Shown in pieces: positions 7,122-14,792 of a DNA stretch of 20,256 nt. The stretch spans positions 1 to 20,256 of the forward strand of contig CALUAU010000021.1 in assembly GCA_943914115.1 (NCBI GenBank). The letters are read 5' to 3'. Position numbers and translations under genes: made by a program. Source of the DNA: an uncultured Microbacteriaceae bacterium. GTDB lineage: Bacteria; Actinomycetota; Actinomycetes; Actinomycetales; Microbacteriaceae. The notes under the pieces were generated by a model. That model did not search any database and was not told where the DNA came from. It saw only the letters and a list, made by a program, of their open reading frames with translations. Numbering within the stretch: the stretch's first letter is position 1; every line of letters starts with the position of its first letter.

Positions 7122-8755
7122 TGGCTTCAGAGAAATCTCCAAAACGTGCTCGTCACGGTGAGAGCACATCGTTGCTCCTGAGCGAGCTGCTTGCAGAGGA
7201 TGTGGCGTCGATCGCCACGCAGATCGGCGATGCCAGCTGCACCCGCCCGGTGCTTTCGGTTGAGTTCTACGACGCCGCAGCAACCGATTCGACCGCCGCG
7301 GGAGTTTTACTCTTACTGCCTTCCTGGCAGGCCATGAAAGCTTCGGCGCTGCGCAACATCGCAGCCTCCGCGCTGCAGCGAGGAGTGTGCGCAATTGTGG
7401 TGCAGGGCGGAACCGAAGCCGACCTCGTCGAGGCATTCACTCGCGACTTACTCAGCCAGCTCCCACTGCTGCAAATCACTCCGAAAGTCACCTGGCGAGA
7501 GTTTGAAGCAGTATCCGAACGGGCCATCGGCGAACATGCGCCTGGCATCACGGCCTCGCTGCTGCAATCCGACTACCTCTATGCCATAGCCGACACAATC
7601 GCCGAGGTGTTCGGTGGCTCAGTGTCAGTTGAAAACCATGCCCGCACATTGCTGGCCTATTCGACAGTCGCAGGCCAAGTGGTGGATGAATTCCGAGCCG
7701 AGGGTATTCGCACGCGCCAAGTACCAGAGTCGGTACTCAATTTTGAGCAGTATCGCCTCGTATTGCGCACCGACGGCCCCGTGCGATTTCCACAGTATGG
7801 CGAGGAGCTGCCACGTGCGGCAATCGCCATTCGTGCTGGCAGCATGCAGCTCGGGACAATCTGGGCAATCGACCCCGATGGGCATGATGCCGATCAGCCG
7901 TTAACTGCAGAACGTCGCGAGGTGCTCGAACGCGGTGCTCAGTCGGCGGCAGCGCATCTGCTCGCCAGCTGGCGAGTCACTGAAGCCGACACCCGTCGGC
8001 GCGAGCAGGCGCTCGAACGCCTCTTGAATAAGGATGAGCCATCAGCCGATGACCTTGCCATTGTCGCCGCCACGGCGAACGACCGGATGCGATTGGTCGC
8101 GATGCGATTTGCTGCTGACACCGCCGGGCCAGGCGACCTGCGTCAGCTGCTCGTGTTTTGTGAACGTCAACTGCACGCGCGACTCTCGCTCGCCGCGAGT
8201 GTTGTTGCGGGTGATACCGCATACTTCGCAGTGGTCGGCGCCACTGGTGCGCGACTACGCGATGCGATGAGTGCCACGCTGCGTGCCTGTTCGCGGGTAT
8301 TCACCGCACCAATTCAAAGCGCAATCGGCGGTGAAACCACGGCAGCCGCAGGCTTGCGAACATCGCGCGCCGAAACCGATGCGATCCTCCGGCTGCCGCA
8401 CGATCCAGATCATCCGGTGCGCAGCAGTGCGGATGTGAGCGCGGCGCTACTTGCTGATCAGCTGGTGGCCCTGTTCGCGCAGCATCCCCACCTTCGGCAC
8501 CCAGCCCTGCGGGAGCCAGCCACCGACCGGCGTGATTTTGAACGCCGGTCAACCCTGCTCGCCTGGTTTGAGCACGGCGGAGCAAGCGGTGCTGCCACGG
8601 CGCTGCGGGTGCATGAAAACACCGTTCGTTACCGCGTGCAGCAGACGATTGACGACTGGCGGGTGCAGCTCGACGACCCGGATGAGGCGTTCGCGCTGTG
8701 GGCTTCACTAGTGGCTGAGCGGGCCCAGCAACGAGCTCAAGCCCAAACCACCTAG
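7121..8755 (+). CDS. PucR-family transcriptional regulator
   Basis: A 544-residue cytosolic regulator. The N-terminal part (about 15-140) resembles the PucR-type sensory domain, with GVLLLLPSWQAMKASALRNIA and GVCAIVVQGG strands. The middle (about 150-280) looks GAF-like, and about 310-440 resembles the GGDEF-like domain of CdaR/PucR proteins. The C-terminal helix-turn-helix of the PucR_C type is clear at about 480-515: GAATALRVHENTVRYRVQ. PucR/CdaR proteins usually activate purine, amino-acid or other catabolic genes when bound to a small ligand. It is divergent from lysA and the importer and is probably their regulator; proximity to the purine and pyrimidine genes makes a nucleoside-related role possible too. 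Its TAG stop lies inside the CTAG shared with the convergent deoA stop. Confidence 0.9.
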   Translation: MASEKSPKRARHGESTSLLLSELLAEDVASIATQIGDASCTRPVLSVEFYDAAATDSTAAGVLLLLPSWQAMKASALRNIAASALQRGVCAIVVQGGTEADLVEAFTRDLLSQLPLLQITPKVTWREFEAVSERAIGEHAPGITASLLQSDYLYAIADTIAEVFGGSVSVENHARTLLAYSTVAGQVVDEFRAEGIRTRQVPESVLNFEQYRLVLRTDGPVRFPQYGEELPRAAIAIRAGSMQLGTIWAIDPDGHDADQPLTAERREVLERGAQSAAAHLLASWRVTEADTRRREQALERLLNKDEPSADDLAIVAATANDRMRLVAMRFAADTAGPGDLRQLLVFCERQLHARLSLAASVVAGDTAYFAVVGATGARLRDAMSATLRACSRVFTAPIQSAIGGETTAAAGLRTSRAETDAILRLPHDPDHPVRSSADVSAALLADQLVALFAQHPHLRHPALREPATDRRDFERRSTLLAWFEHGGASGAATALRVHENTVRYRVQQTIDDWRVQLDDPDEAFALWASLVAERAQQRAQAQTT

Positions 8756-10047
8756 TTCGCCTGGATGCGCTCGGCAATGAGCGGCGCCACCGGCACTTCG
8801 GTGCCCGGCTCGCCCAGCTCGAGCGCACCATCGAGCGCGTCGAGGGCGAGCGCGAACCGATCGGCGTTCTCGGCGTGTAGCGTGTAGAGCAGGTCGCCCT
8901 TGCGCACCGCATCCCCCGGTTTCACCGCCAGATCGATACCCGCGCTGTGCACCACCGGGTCGGCGGCACGGGCGCGGCCCGCGCCCAAGCGCCACGCACC
9001 CACACCGAACTTGTATGCATCCTGCGCCACCACAACGCCGTCACGCTCGGCTCGCACCTCGTGCTGTTCCGGCGCCACCGGCAGCGGTGCATCCGGATCG
9101 CCGCCCTGGGCAATCACAAACTTGCGCCACACATCCATTGCCTTACCGTCGCGCAGGTGCCCCTCAACATCGGCGTCGGGGATGCCCACCAGCGCCAGCA
9201 TTTCGCGCGCGGTTTCGACCGTGAGCTCGACAATATCTGCCGGGCCGCCGCCGGCCAGCACCTCGACCGATTCGCGCACCTCGTTAGCGTTACCGATCGC
9301 GTAGCCCAGCGGCGCCTCCATCGAAGTGATCAGTGCCGATACCTTCACGCCGGCGTCGGTGCCGAGCGCCACCATCGTTTCGGCAAGTTCGCGTGAGCGC
9401 TCAATCGCACCCATGAACGAACCGGCGCCATATTTGACGTCGAGCACCAGCGCATCGGTGCCCTCGGCGATTTTCTTCGACATGATCGAGGATGCGATCA
9501 GCGGAATCGCCTCTACCGTGCCGGTGATATCGCGCAGCGCGTAGAGCTTCTTATCGGCCGGCGCCAGGCCCGCACCGGCCGCGCAGATCACGCCGCCAAC
9601 CTCGTCGAGCTGCCGCAGAATCTCGGCATTCGATAGGTCGGCACGCCAGCCGGGAATCGACTCGAGTTTGTCGAGCGTGCCACCGGTGTGCCCGAGCCCG
9701 CGGCCCGAAAGCTGCGGCACCGCCACCCCAAACGATGCCACCAGCGGCATCAGCGGCAGGGTGATCTTGTCGCCCACCCCGCCGGTTGAGTGTTTATCGG
9801 TGGTGGGTTTGCTGAGCGATGAGAAGTCCATCCGCTCACCCGAGGCGATCATGGCCTGGGTAAGGTCGTGAATTTCACGGCGCTCCATTCCCCGCAAAAA
9901 AATTGCCATAGCCATTGCGGCCATCTGCTCATCACCCACAAAGCCGGTGGTGTAGCGGGCAACGAGCCAGTTGATCTCATCGGTGGTGAGGGCACCACCG
10001 TCACGTTTGCGGCGAATTAGGTCTACAGCTGCGTACGGTTCGGTCAC
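8752..10047 (-). CDS. deoA: thymidine phosphorylase
   Basis: A 431-residue member of the glycosyltransferase-3-like nucleoside phosphorylases. It splits thymidine or deoxyuridine with phosphate into the base and deoxyribose-1-phosphate. The phosphate site is KHSTGGVGDK (85-94). The family signature SGRGLGHTGGTLDKLESIPG lies at 114-133. Arg172, Ser187 and Lys191 match the E. coli DeoA pyrimidine-binding Arg171, Ser186 and Lys190, with a one-residue offset. Pyn-type phosphorylases share much of this, so pyrimidine-nucleoside phosphorylase activity is a possible alternative. The GTG at 10047 has AAGGGAG five bases upstream. It is the last gene of the nucleoside operon, 71 bases after cdd, and its stop codon overlaps that of the convergent PucR gene. 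Confidence 0.96.
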   Translation of the reverse strand: MTEPYAAVDLIRRKRDGGALTTDEINWLVARYTTGFVGDEQMAAMAMAIFLRGMERREIHDLTQAMIASGERMDFSSLSKPTTDKHSTGGVGDKITLPLMPLVASFGVAVPQLSGRGLGHTGGTLDKLESIPGWRADLSNAEILRQLDEVGGVICAAGAGLAPADKKLYALRDITGTVEAIPLIASSIMSKKIAEGTDALVLDVKYGAGSFMGAIERSRELAETMVALGTDAGVKVSALITSMEAPLGYAIGNANEVRESVEVLAGGGPADIVELTVETAREMLALVGIPDADVEGHLRDGKAMDVWRKFVIAQGGDPDAPLPVAPEQHEVRAERDGVVVAQDAYKFGVGAWRLGAGRARAADPVVHSAGIDLAVKPGDAVRKGDLLYTLHAENADRFALALDALDGALELGEPGTEVPVAPLIAERIQAN

Positions 10048-10118
10048 GATTCTCCCTTTCGTCTTGGCAGCGATGTGATGTTGGGTCGGGATGCTCGTCG
10101 GTGCTGCTCGAGCGAGCC

Positions 10119-10514
10119 CTACCCGGCGAGATGGTCGGGCCCGAACGACTGCGGCAAAATCTCGTCAAATGGCAGGATGCCGCGCGGTGTGTCGATGAGC
10201 ATATCGGGCGCTTTGAACTCGTTAAGCAGCTGCCGGCACCGCCCGCACGGCATCAGCACATTACCGTCGCCATCACAGCAGGTGAAAGCGACCAGGCGCC
10301 CACCGCCGGTGGCCTGCAGTGTCGAAACCAGCCCGCATTCGGCGCACAGCCCGCATCCGTAGCTCGCGTTTTCGACATTGCAGCCCGAGACGATGCGTCC
10401 GTCATCAACCAGCGCGGCCGCACCCACCGGATAGTTCGAGTAGGGCGCGTACGCCTTCCGCATCGCGGTGTGTGCCGCGGCGCGCAGTTCGGCCCAGTCT
10501 GCCTGCTCGGCCAC
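10119..10514 (-). CDS. cdd: cytidine deaminase
   Basis: A 131-residue homotetrameric-type zinc cytidine/deoxycytidine deaminase making uridine/deoxyuridine, which feeds DeoA. The nucleoside-binding CNVENASYG is at 45-53. The zinc ligands are Cys57 in the CAE motif with proton-shuttle Glu59, and Cys90 and Cys93 in PCGRCRQ. YSNYPVGAAAL near residue 25 is the usual N-terminal motif. The length is normal for the small class. Its GTG start overlaps the preceding permease stop by one base (TAGTG), so it is translationally coupled to the transporter. The cdd-to-nucleoside-transporter linkage is also known in Streptococcus mutans, where cdd lies with the bmpA-nupABC genes. Confidence 0.97.
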   Translation of the reverse strand: MAEQADWAELRAAAHTAMRKAYAPYSNYPVGAAALVDDGRIVSGCNVENASYGCGLCAECGLVSTLQATGGGRLVAFTCCDGDGNVLMPCGRCRQLLNEFKAPDMLIDTPRGILPFDEILPQSFGPDHLAG

Positions 10515-11791
10515 TAGTCGGCCTTCACATAGGGCACACCGTCGGCGGCCGGTGCACGTGACTTACCGACGAAGCCGACAACCGCCAGCAGTGTGACGAT
10601 GTACGGCACCATCTGCATGATTTCGCTCGGCACATTCGCACCAACCTGGTTGGCGAGCTCAGCGGTCGAGTTGGCGAACCCGAACAGCAGCGCCGCTCCG
10701 GCAGCATAAACCGGGTGCCAGCGGCCGAAGATCACCGCGGCCAGGGCGATATAGCCGTGACCCGAGGTGATGTTGTCGGTGAACGCACCCACCTCCCCGA
10801 GGGTGTAGAAGGTACCGCCGGCGCCGGCGATAACACCCGAGAGCAGCACCGCGCGAGTGCGATTTGCCACCACGTTAATGCCGACCGTGTCGGCCGCCTT
10901 GGGGTGCTCACCCACCGAGCGGGTGCGCAATCCCCAGCGGGTGCGGAAAAGTGCGTAGGTGAGTAGCGGTACCGCGATGAACATCAGGTAGGTGATGATC
11001 GTGTGCTGAAAAAGTAGCGGGCCGAGCACCGGGATATCGGAAAGCAGCGGAATCGGTAGTCGCTGGAACTTCACCGGGCTGTTGAAGGTGGCCGAGTCGG
11101 CAGCCATGAACCCCTTGAGGAAGAAGCTGGTGAGGCCGATAACAACCATGTTGATAACCACACCAACAACCACCTGCTCAACCCAGTATTTGATGCCGAA
11201 CACCACCAGGATGAGCGACACCAGTGCACCCGCAATCATCGCGGCGAGCAGACCGATGAGCGCGTTCTGGGTAATCGAGCTGACAAGCGCACCGGTGAAA
11301 GCACCGGCAAGCAGCTGTCCTTCGATGGCGATGTTCACCACGCCCGAACGTTCTGAGACGATACCCGCCATCGAACCGAATACGAGCGGGGTTGCCAGCG
11401 CAACCGTACTGGTGAGCAGCCAAGTAAACGGCACCACCGCATCGGTACCGACCCACAGGATCAGCGCGATCACCCAGCAGAACGCGAATAGCGCGATCAG
11501 CCACGGGTTGAGTTTGGCACGCCGCCACGCCTGCCGGCCGGCAACGATGGTGATCGCCACCATGACCAGCAGCAGCACCAGGTTGGTGGCAAAGGTGGGC
11601 ACTGACAGGTCGGGTTTGTGGTCGCCGACGGCGTTGATGCTGGTGACGGCAGTGGTCGGCACGCTGAGCACGAAAACGATCAGCGCGATGAGCGTCATGA
11701 CCCCCATTAGGGTCGTGGTTTTCCACTTCCGAGGGGCGATATCAGCCGCTGTCATGGCGGTGTTTTCAGCTGCAGTAGTTGCGGTAGTCAT
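10514..11791 (-). CDS. nucleoside ABC importer, permease 2 (NupQ/YufQ-like)
   Basis: A 425-residue membrane protein of the BPD_transp_2 (branched-chain/ribose-like) permease family, with about nine hydrophobic segments after a Thr/Ala-rich N-terminus. The family core is visible: TPLVFGSMAGIVSERSGVVNIAIEGQLLAGAF at about 134-165, a cytoplasmic coupling stretch RSVGEHPKAADTVGINV at about 292-308, and SGHGYIALAAVIFGRWHP toward the C-terminus. It should form the channel with the permease just upstream. It starts within TAATG at the end of the first permease and ends within TAGTG at cdd, so the three genes form one coupled block. Assignment to nucleoside rather than sugar transport rests on the BMP-type binding protein and on cdd and deoA in the operon. 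Confidence 0.92.
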   Translation of the reverse strand: MTTATTAAENTAMTAADIAPRKWKTTTLMGVMTLIALIVFVLSVPTTAVTSINAVGDHKPDLSVPTFATNLVLLLVMVAITIVAGRQAWRRAKLNPWLIALFAFCWVIALILWVGTDAVVPFTWLLTSTVALATPLVFGSMAGIVSERSGVVNIAIEGQLLAGAFTGALVSSITQNALIGLLAAMIAGALVSLILVVFGIKYWVEQVVVGVVINMVVIGLTSFFLKGFMAADSATFNSPVKFQRLPIPLLSDIPVLGPLLFQHTIITYLMFIAVPLLTYALFRTRWGLRTRSVGEHPKAADTVGINVVANRTRAVLLSGVIAGAGGTFYTLGEVGAFTDNITSGHGYIALAAVIFGRWHPVYAAGAALLFGFANSTAELANQVGANVPSEIMQMVPYIVTLLAVVGFVGKSRAPAADGVPYVKAD

Positions 11792-13077
11792 TACGCATCC
11801 ACCTTCTCGTTGGTGCGGGCGGTCGAGGCGGTTACCTTTTTGCCGCGGGCTGCGGCGAAGCGGTCAGCCATCCGGATGCCGGTGGGTTTGGGCAGTCGGA
11901 AAATGCCGCGGATAAGCGGCGGGGCGGCAACAAAGAGCACGATGATGCCCTGAATCACCGGGATGATGTCACGCGAGATTCCGGCGTTGACCTCCATCAC
12001 CGCGGCACCGGCGCGCAACGCCCCAAAGAGCAGCCCGGCAAACACGACACCGACGGGGTGGTTACCGCCGAGGAGTGCCACCGTAATGGCGCTAAACCCG
12101 ATGCCCTCATCTACACCGGGGGTGAAGCCCGACGGGAACATACCCAGCGCCTGGGTCGCTGATGCGAGGCCGATGAACGCGCCCGAGATGGCCATGGTGA
12201 TGACCGTGACCGCGTTGACGTTGATGCCCGAGGTGCGCGCGGCGTTGGGGTTGATGCCCACGGCGCGGATGCGGAAACCGATCGTTGAGCGGTCAAAGAG
12301 CCACCAGAACACCACCGCGGCGAGAATCACGATGAAGAACCCGGCTGAGACCCCGGCAATATTCGGCAGCACCGCGGTTTCGAGGATCGCTTTCGACTTC
12401 GGGTTGCCGGCCGCGCGATCATTGTTGAACAGGGGCTGCTTGAGCAGATAGGTGATGCCGAGGAATGCAATCCAGTTGAGCATGATGGTGAGGATCACCT
12501 CGTGGGCACCGGTCTGCGCTTTCAACCAGCCGACAATCGCGGCCCAGATCGCGGCACCGACAATAGCCGCGAAAATCGCCACGAGGATGTGCAGGCCAGC
12601 TGGCAGCGGCATGGCAAAACCAACCCATGAGGCAAGTAGCGCGCCAGCAAGAAGCTGACCCTGACCACCAATGTTGAACAGGCCGGCGCGGAACGAAACC
12701 GCCAGCCCCAACCCGGCAGCAATCAGCGGCGTGGCGAAGGTGAGCGTGCCCAGCAGCGGCTTGAACCCGGTGCGCGGGTTAAAGATCGCGCCCTCAAACA
12801 TTGCCTTGTATGCCGAGCCGATCACCGTGCCCATGGCGGCGAAAGTGTCGCCGGGGCGGCTAAAGAAATAGCCCATGGCCTCGCCGACACGCTTGTCGGT
12901 GAACACCACAATGAGCGAACCAACAAGAATCGCCAGCAGCACGGCCAGGATCGAACGGACCACATTGCCGCCGAGAATGTCGCGCCAGACATCGTGCCAG
13001 GGGCTGCGCTCGACGCTATCGAGCTGCTTTTCGCTTGCCTGCGCTGTTGGGGTTGGTGTGAGGTTCGCTTCGCTCAT
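11791..13077 (-). CDS. nucleoside ABC importer, permease 1 (NupP/YufP-like)
   Basis: A 428-residue BPD_transp_2 family permease. After a short hydrophilic N-terminus there are hydrophobic segments from about residue 40, then TPLIAAGLGLAVSFRAGLFNIGGQGQ (about 115-140), the characteristic motif of this permease class. AVGINPNAARTSGINV is the probable ATPase-coupling loop, and GIGFSAITVALLGGNHPVGVV lies near the C-terminus, followed by a basic tail. It is preceded by AAGGAG and its ATG overlaps the ATPase stop codon (ATGA). It is the partner of the shorter-named second permease in a heterodimeric channel, as in Bacillus subtilis NupOPQ (YufOPQ). Family confidence is high; the substrate is inferred from context. 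Confidence 0.92.
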   Translation of the reverse strand: MSEANLTPTPTAQASEKQLDSVERSPWHDVWRDILGGNVVRSILAVLLAILVGSLIVVFTDKRVGEAMGYFFSRPGDTFAAMGTVIGSAYKAMFEGAIFNPRTGFKPLLGTLTFATPLIAAGLGLAVSFRAGLFNIGGQGQLLAGALLASWVGFAMPLPAGLHILVAIFAAIVGAAIWAAIVGWLKAQTGAHEVILTIMLNWIAFLGITYLLKQPLFNNDRAAGNPKSKAILETAVLPNIAGVSAGFFIVILAAVVFWWLFDRSTIGFRIRAVGINPNAARTSGINVNAVTVITMAISGAFIGLASATQALGMFPSGFTPGVDEGIGFSAITVALLGGNHPVGVVFAGLLFGALRAGAAVMEVNAGISRDIIPVIQGIIVLFVAAPPLIRGIFRLPKPTGIRMADRFAAARGKKVTASTARTNEKVDA

Positions 13078-14633
13078 GCCACCGCTCCTTCTGCATCGCC
13101 TTCGGTAACGCTCTGTCGCAGGGCGTCAATCTTGTCAGCCGGGATACCCGCCATCATTTGGCCGAGGTCACCGCGCGAGACGTTGGGCGGCACAATACCC
13201 ATCGAGCGACCGCCATACATCACCATGATGCGGTCGGCCAGCTCGACCACCTCGTCAAGCTCGGTCGAAATAATGAGCACCGGGATCCCCGAATCACGTG
13301 CCGCAATGATCTGCTCGTGCACGAACTCGATCGACCCCACATCAAGCCCACGCGTGGGCTGCGAAGCAATCAGCATGCGCAGCTCACGGCCAAGTTCACG
13401 AGCGAGCACCACTTTCTGTTGGTTACCGCCCGAAAGCCGCCCGGCGTGCGTCTCAATTGACGGGGTGCGAATATCGAACTCTTCAATCGCGTCTTCGGCA
13501 TAGCTGCGAATCGCGCCGAGTCGCAGCCCGCCCAGCTTCGAAAACGGTTCTTGATCAATACGGTTGAGCACCAGGTTTTCGGCGATCGTAAACTCGCCCA
13601 CCAGCCCGTCTTTGGTGCGGTCTTCGGGCACAAATCCCAGGCCGGCGTCAATCGTGCGACGCACCGACTGGTTGCGCAGCTCTTTGCCGTCGAGTGTGAT
13701 CGACCCCTTCACCTGCGACTGCAGGCCGAGAATCGCTTCGGCCAGTTCGGTCTGACCGTTGCCCTGCACACCGGCAACAACCAGCACTTCACCCCCGCGA
13801 ATCGAGAACGACAGGTCGTTGATGCGCAGCGAGTTATCGCTGCCGAACACGGTCAACCCGTCGACCCGGAAGGCTTCTTCACCAAGTTTCGGCGGGTTCT
13901 TCTCGACCGTGAGGTCAACAGCGCGGCCCACCATCAGCGCCGCCAATTCTTCGTTCGAGGCGCTCGGATCGGCGCTGCCGACGAGTTTGCCGCGGCGAAT
14001 CACCGTGATCTTGTCGGCAACGGCGCGCACCTCACGCAGTTTGTGCGTGATGAACACAATCGAGGTGCCCTGTTCGCGCAGCTGCTTCATGATGCCGATC
14101 AGCTCGTCAGTTTCTTGCGGGGTCAGCACCGCGGTCGGCTCATCGAGCACGAGGATGTTGGCGTCTTGTGAGAGCGCCTTAATGATCTCCACCCGCTGCT
14201 GCGCACCGACCGAGAGGTCTTCGACCGTCGCATCCGGGTCGATATCGAACCCGAACCGGTCGGAAATCTCGCGCACCCGCTTGCGGGCCGCATCCAGGTC
14301 GAGCACCCCGCCGAAGCGGGTCGGTTCGTGGCCCAGGATGAGGTTCTCGGCCACCGTAAACACCGGCACAAGCATGAAGTGCTGGTGCACCATGCCGATA
14401 CCCGCACGCATCGCGTCACCCGGGCCGTCGAAGTGCTGCACCTGGTCGTCGAGCAGAATCTCACCCTCTTCAGCCTGGTAGAGGCCGTAGAGCACGTTCA
14501 TCAGCGTTGACTTACCGGCACCGTTCTCACCCAACAGTGCATGGATTTCACCGCTTTCGACGGTGAGGTTGATGTTGTCGTTGGCGGTAAAGTCACCGAA
14601 TCGCTTGGTGATTCCGCGCAGTTCGAGTTTCAT
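13074..14633 (-). CDS. nucleoside ABC importer, tandem ATP-binding protein (NupO/YufO-like)
   Basis: A 519-residue protein with two fused ABC domains that powers the nucleoside importer. The first domain has intact Walker A GENGAGKS (35-42), signature LSVGAQQR, Walker B ILVLDEPTAVLTP and switch motif FITHKL. The second has the degenerate Walker A GVQGNGQTE, signature LSGGNQQK and ASQPTRGLDVGS in place of Walker B. This is the usual asymmetry in the RbsA/MglA/NupO group, so only the first site should hydrolyse ATP efficiently. The ATG at 14633 has GAGGAT eight bases upstream. An in-frame start at 14726 would add 31 residues read from the intergenic hairpin region and is rejected. It ends by overlapping the first permease (ATGA). 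Confidence 0.94.
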   Translation of the reverse strand: MKLELRGITKRFGDFTANDNINLTVESGEIHALLGENGAGKSTLMNVLYGLYQAEEGEILLDDQVQHFDGPGDAMRAGIGMVHQHFMLVPVFTVAENLILGHEPTRFGGVLDLDAARKRVREISDRFGFDIDPDATVEDLSVGAQQRVEIIKALSQDANILVLDEPTAVLTPQETDELIGIMKQLREQGTSIVFITHKLREVRAVADKITVIRRGKLVGSADPSASNEELAALMVGRAVDLTVEKNPPKLGEEAFRVDGLTVFGSDNSLRINDLSFSIRGGEVLVVAGVQGNGQTELAEAILGLQSQVKGSITLDGKELRNQSVRRTIDAGLGFVPEDRTKDGLVGEFTIAENLVLNRIDQEPFSKLGGLRLGAIRSYAEDAIEEFDIRTPSIETHAGRLSGGNQQKVVLARELGRELRMLIASQPTRGLDVGSIEFVHEQIIAARDSGIPVLIISTELDEVVELADRIMVMYGGRSMGIVPPNVSRGDLGQMMAGIPADKIDALRQSVTEGDAEGAVA

Positions 14634-14726
14634 AGGTCTATCCTCGTCGATTTGCTCCGCAACTGCGGGCCCCGGTTGCTGTCGCCACACGGGGGATCTG
14701 ACAGCAACTGCAGCCCATTCTGCCAA

Positions 14727-14763
14727 GTGAGCCCGCCGAAACGTTGCCGTTCGGCGGGCTCAC
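14727..14763 (-). terminator. Strong intergenic hairpin between binding-protein and ATPase genes
   Basis: A 14-base perfect inverted repeat, GTGAGCCCGCCGAA at 14727-14740 and TTCGGCGGGCTCAC at 14750-14763, encloses a 9-base loop. It lies 30 bases past the lipoprotein stop codon and about 94 bases before the ATPase start, in the middle of an otherwise tightly packed operon. No U run follows the stem on the operon strand. Partial termination, or protection of the upstream mRNA 3' end, would let the binding protein be made in excess over the membrane parts, a common arrangement in ABC operons. Confidence 0.65.
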
Positions 14764-14792
14764 CGCTGGGCTATCGCTAGAGTTCCCGGCTG

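Noticed and set aside
11082..11915. 277-codon open frame on the plus strand
   Set aside because: It lies antisense to the two permease genes, is rich in Thr/Ser/Pro repeats and has no recognisable domain. The minus-strand genes are clear family members.
13551..14171. 206-codon open frame on the plus strand
   Set aside because: Antisense to the tandem ABC ATPase gene, rich in His/Arg/Gln and without a known fold.
13074..14633. Broken second ATPase site in the tandem ABC protein
   Set aside because: The degenerate GNGQTE Walker A and SQPTRGLD motif are normal for RbsA/MglA/NupO-type proteins and are not damage.
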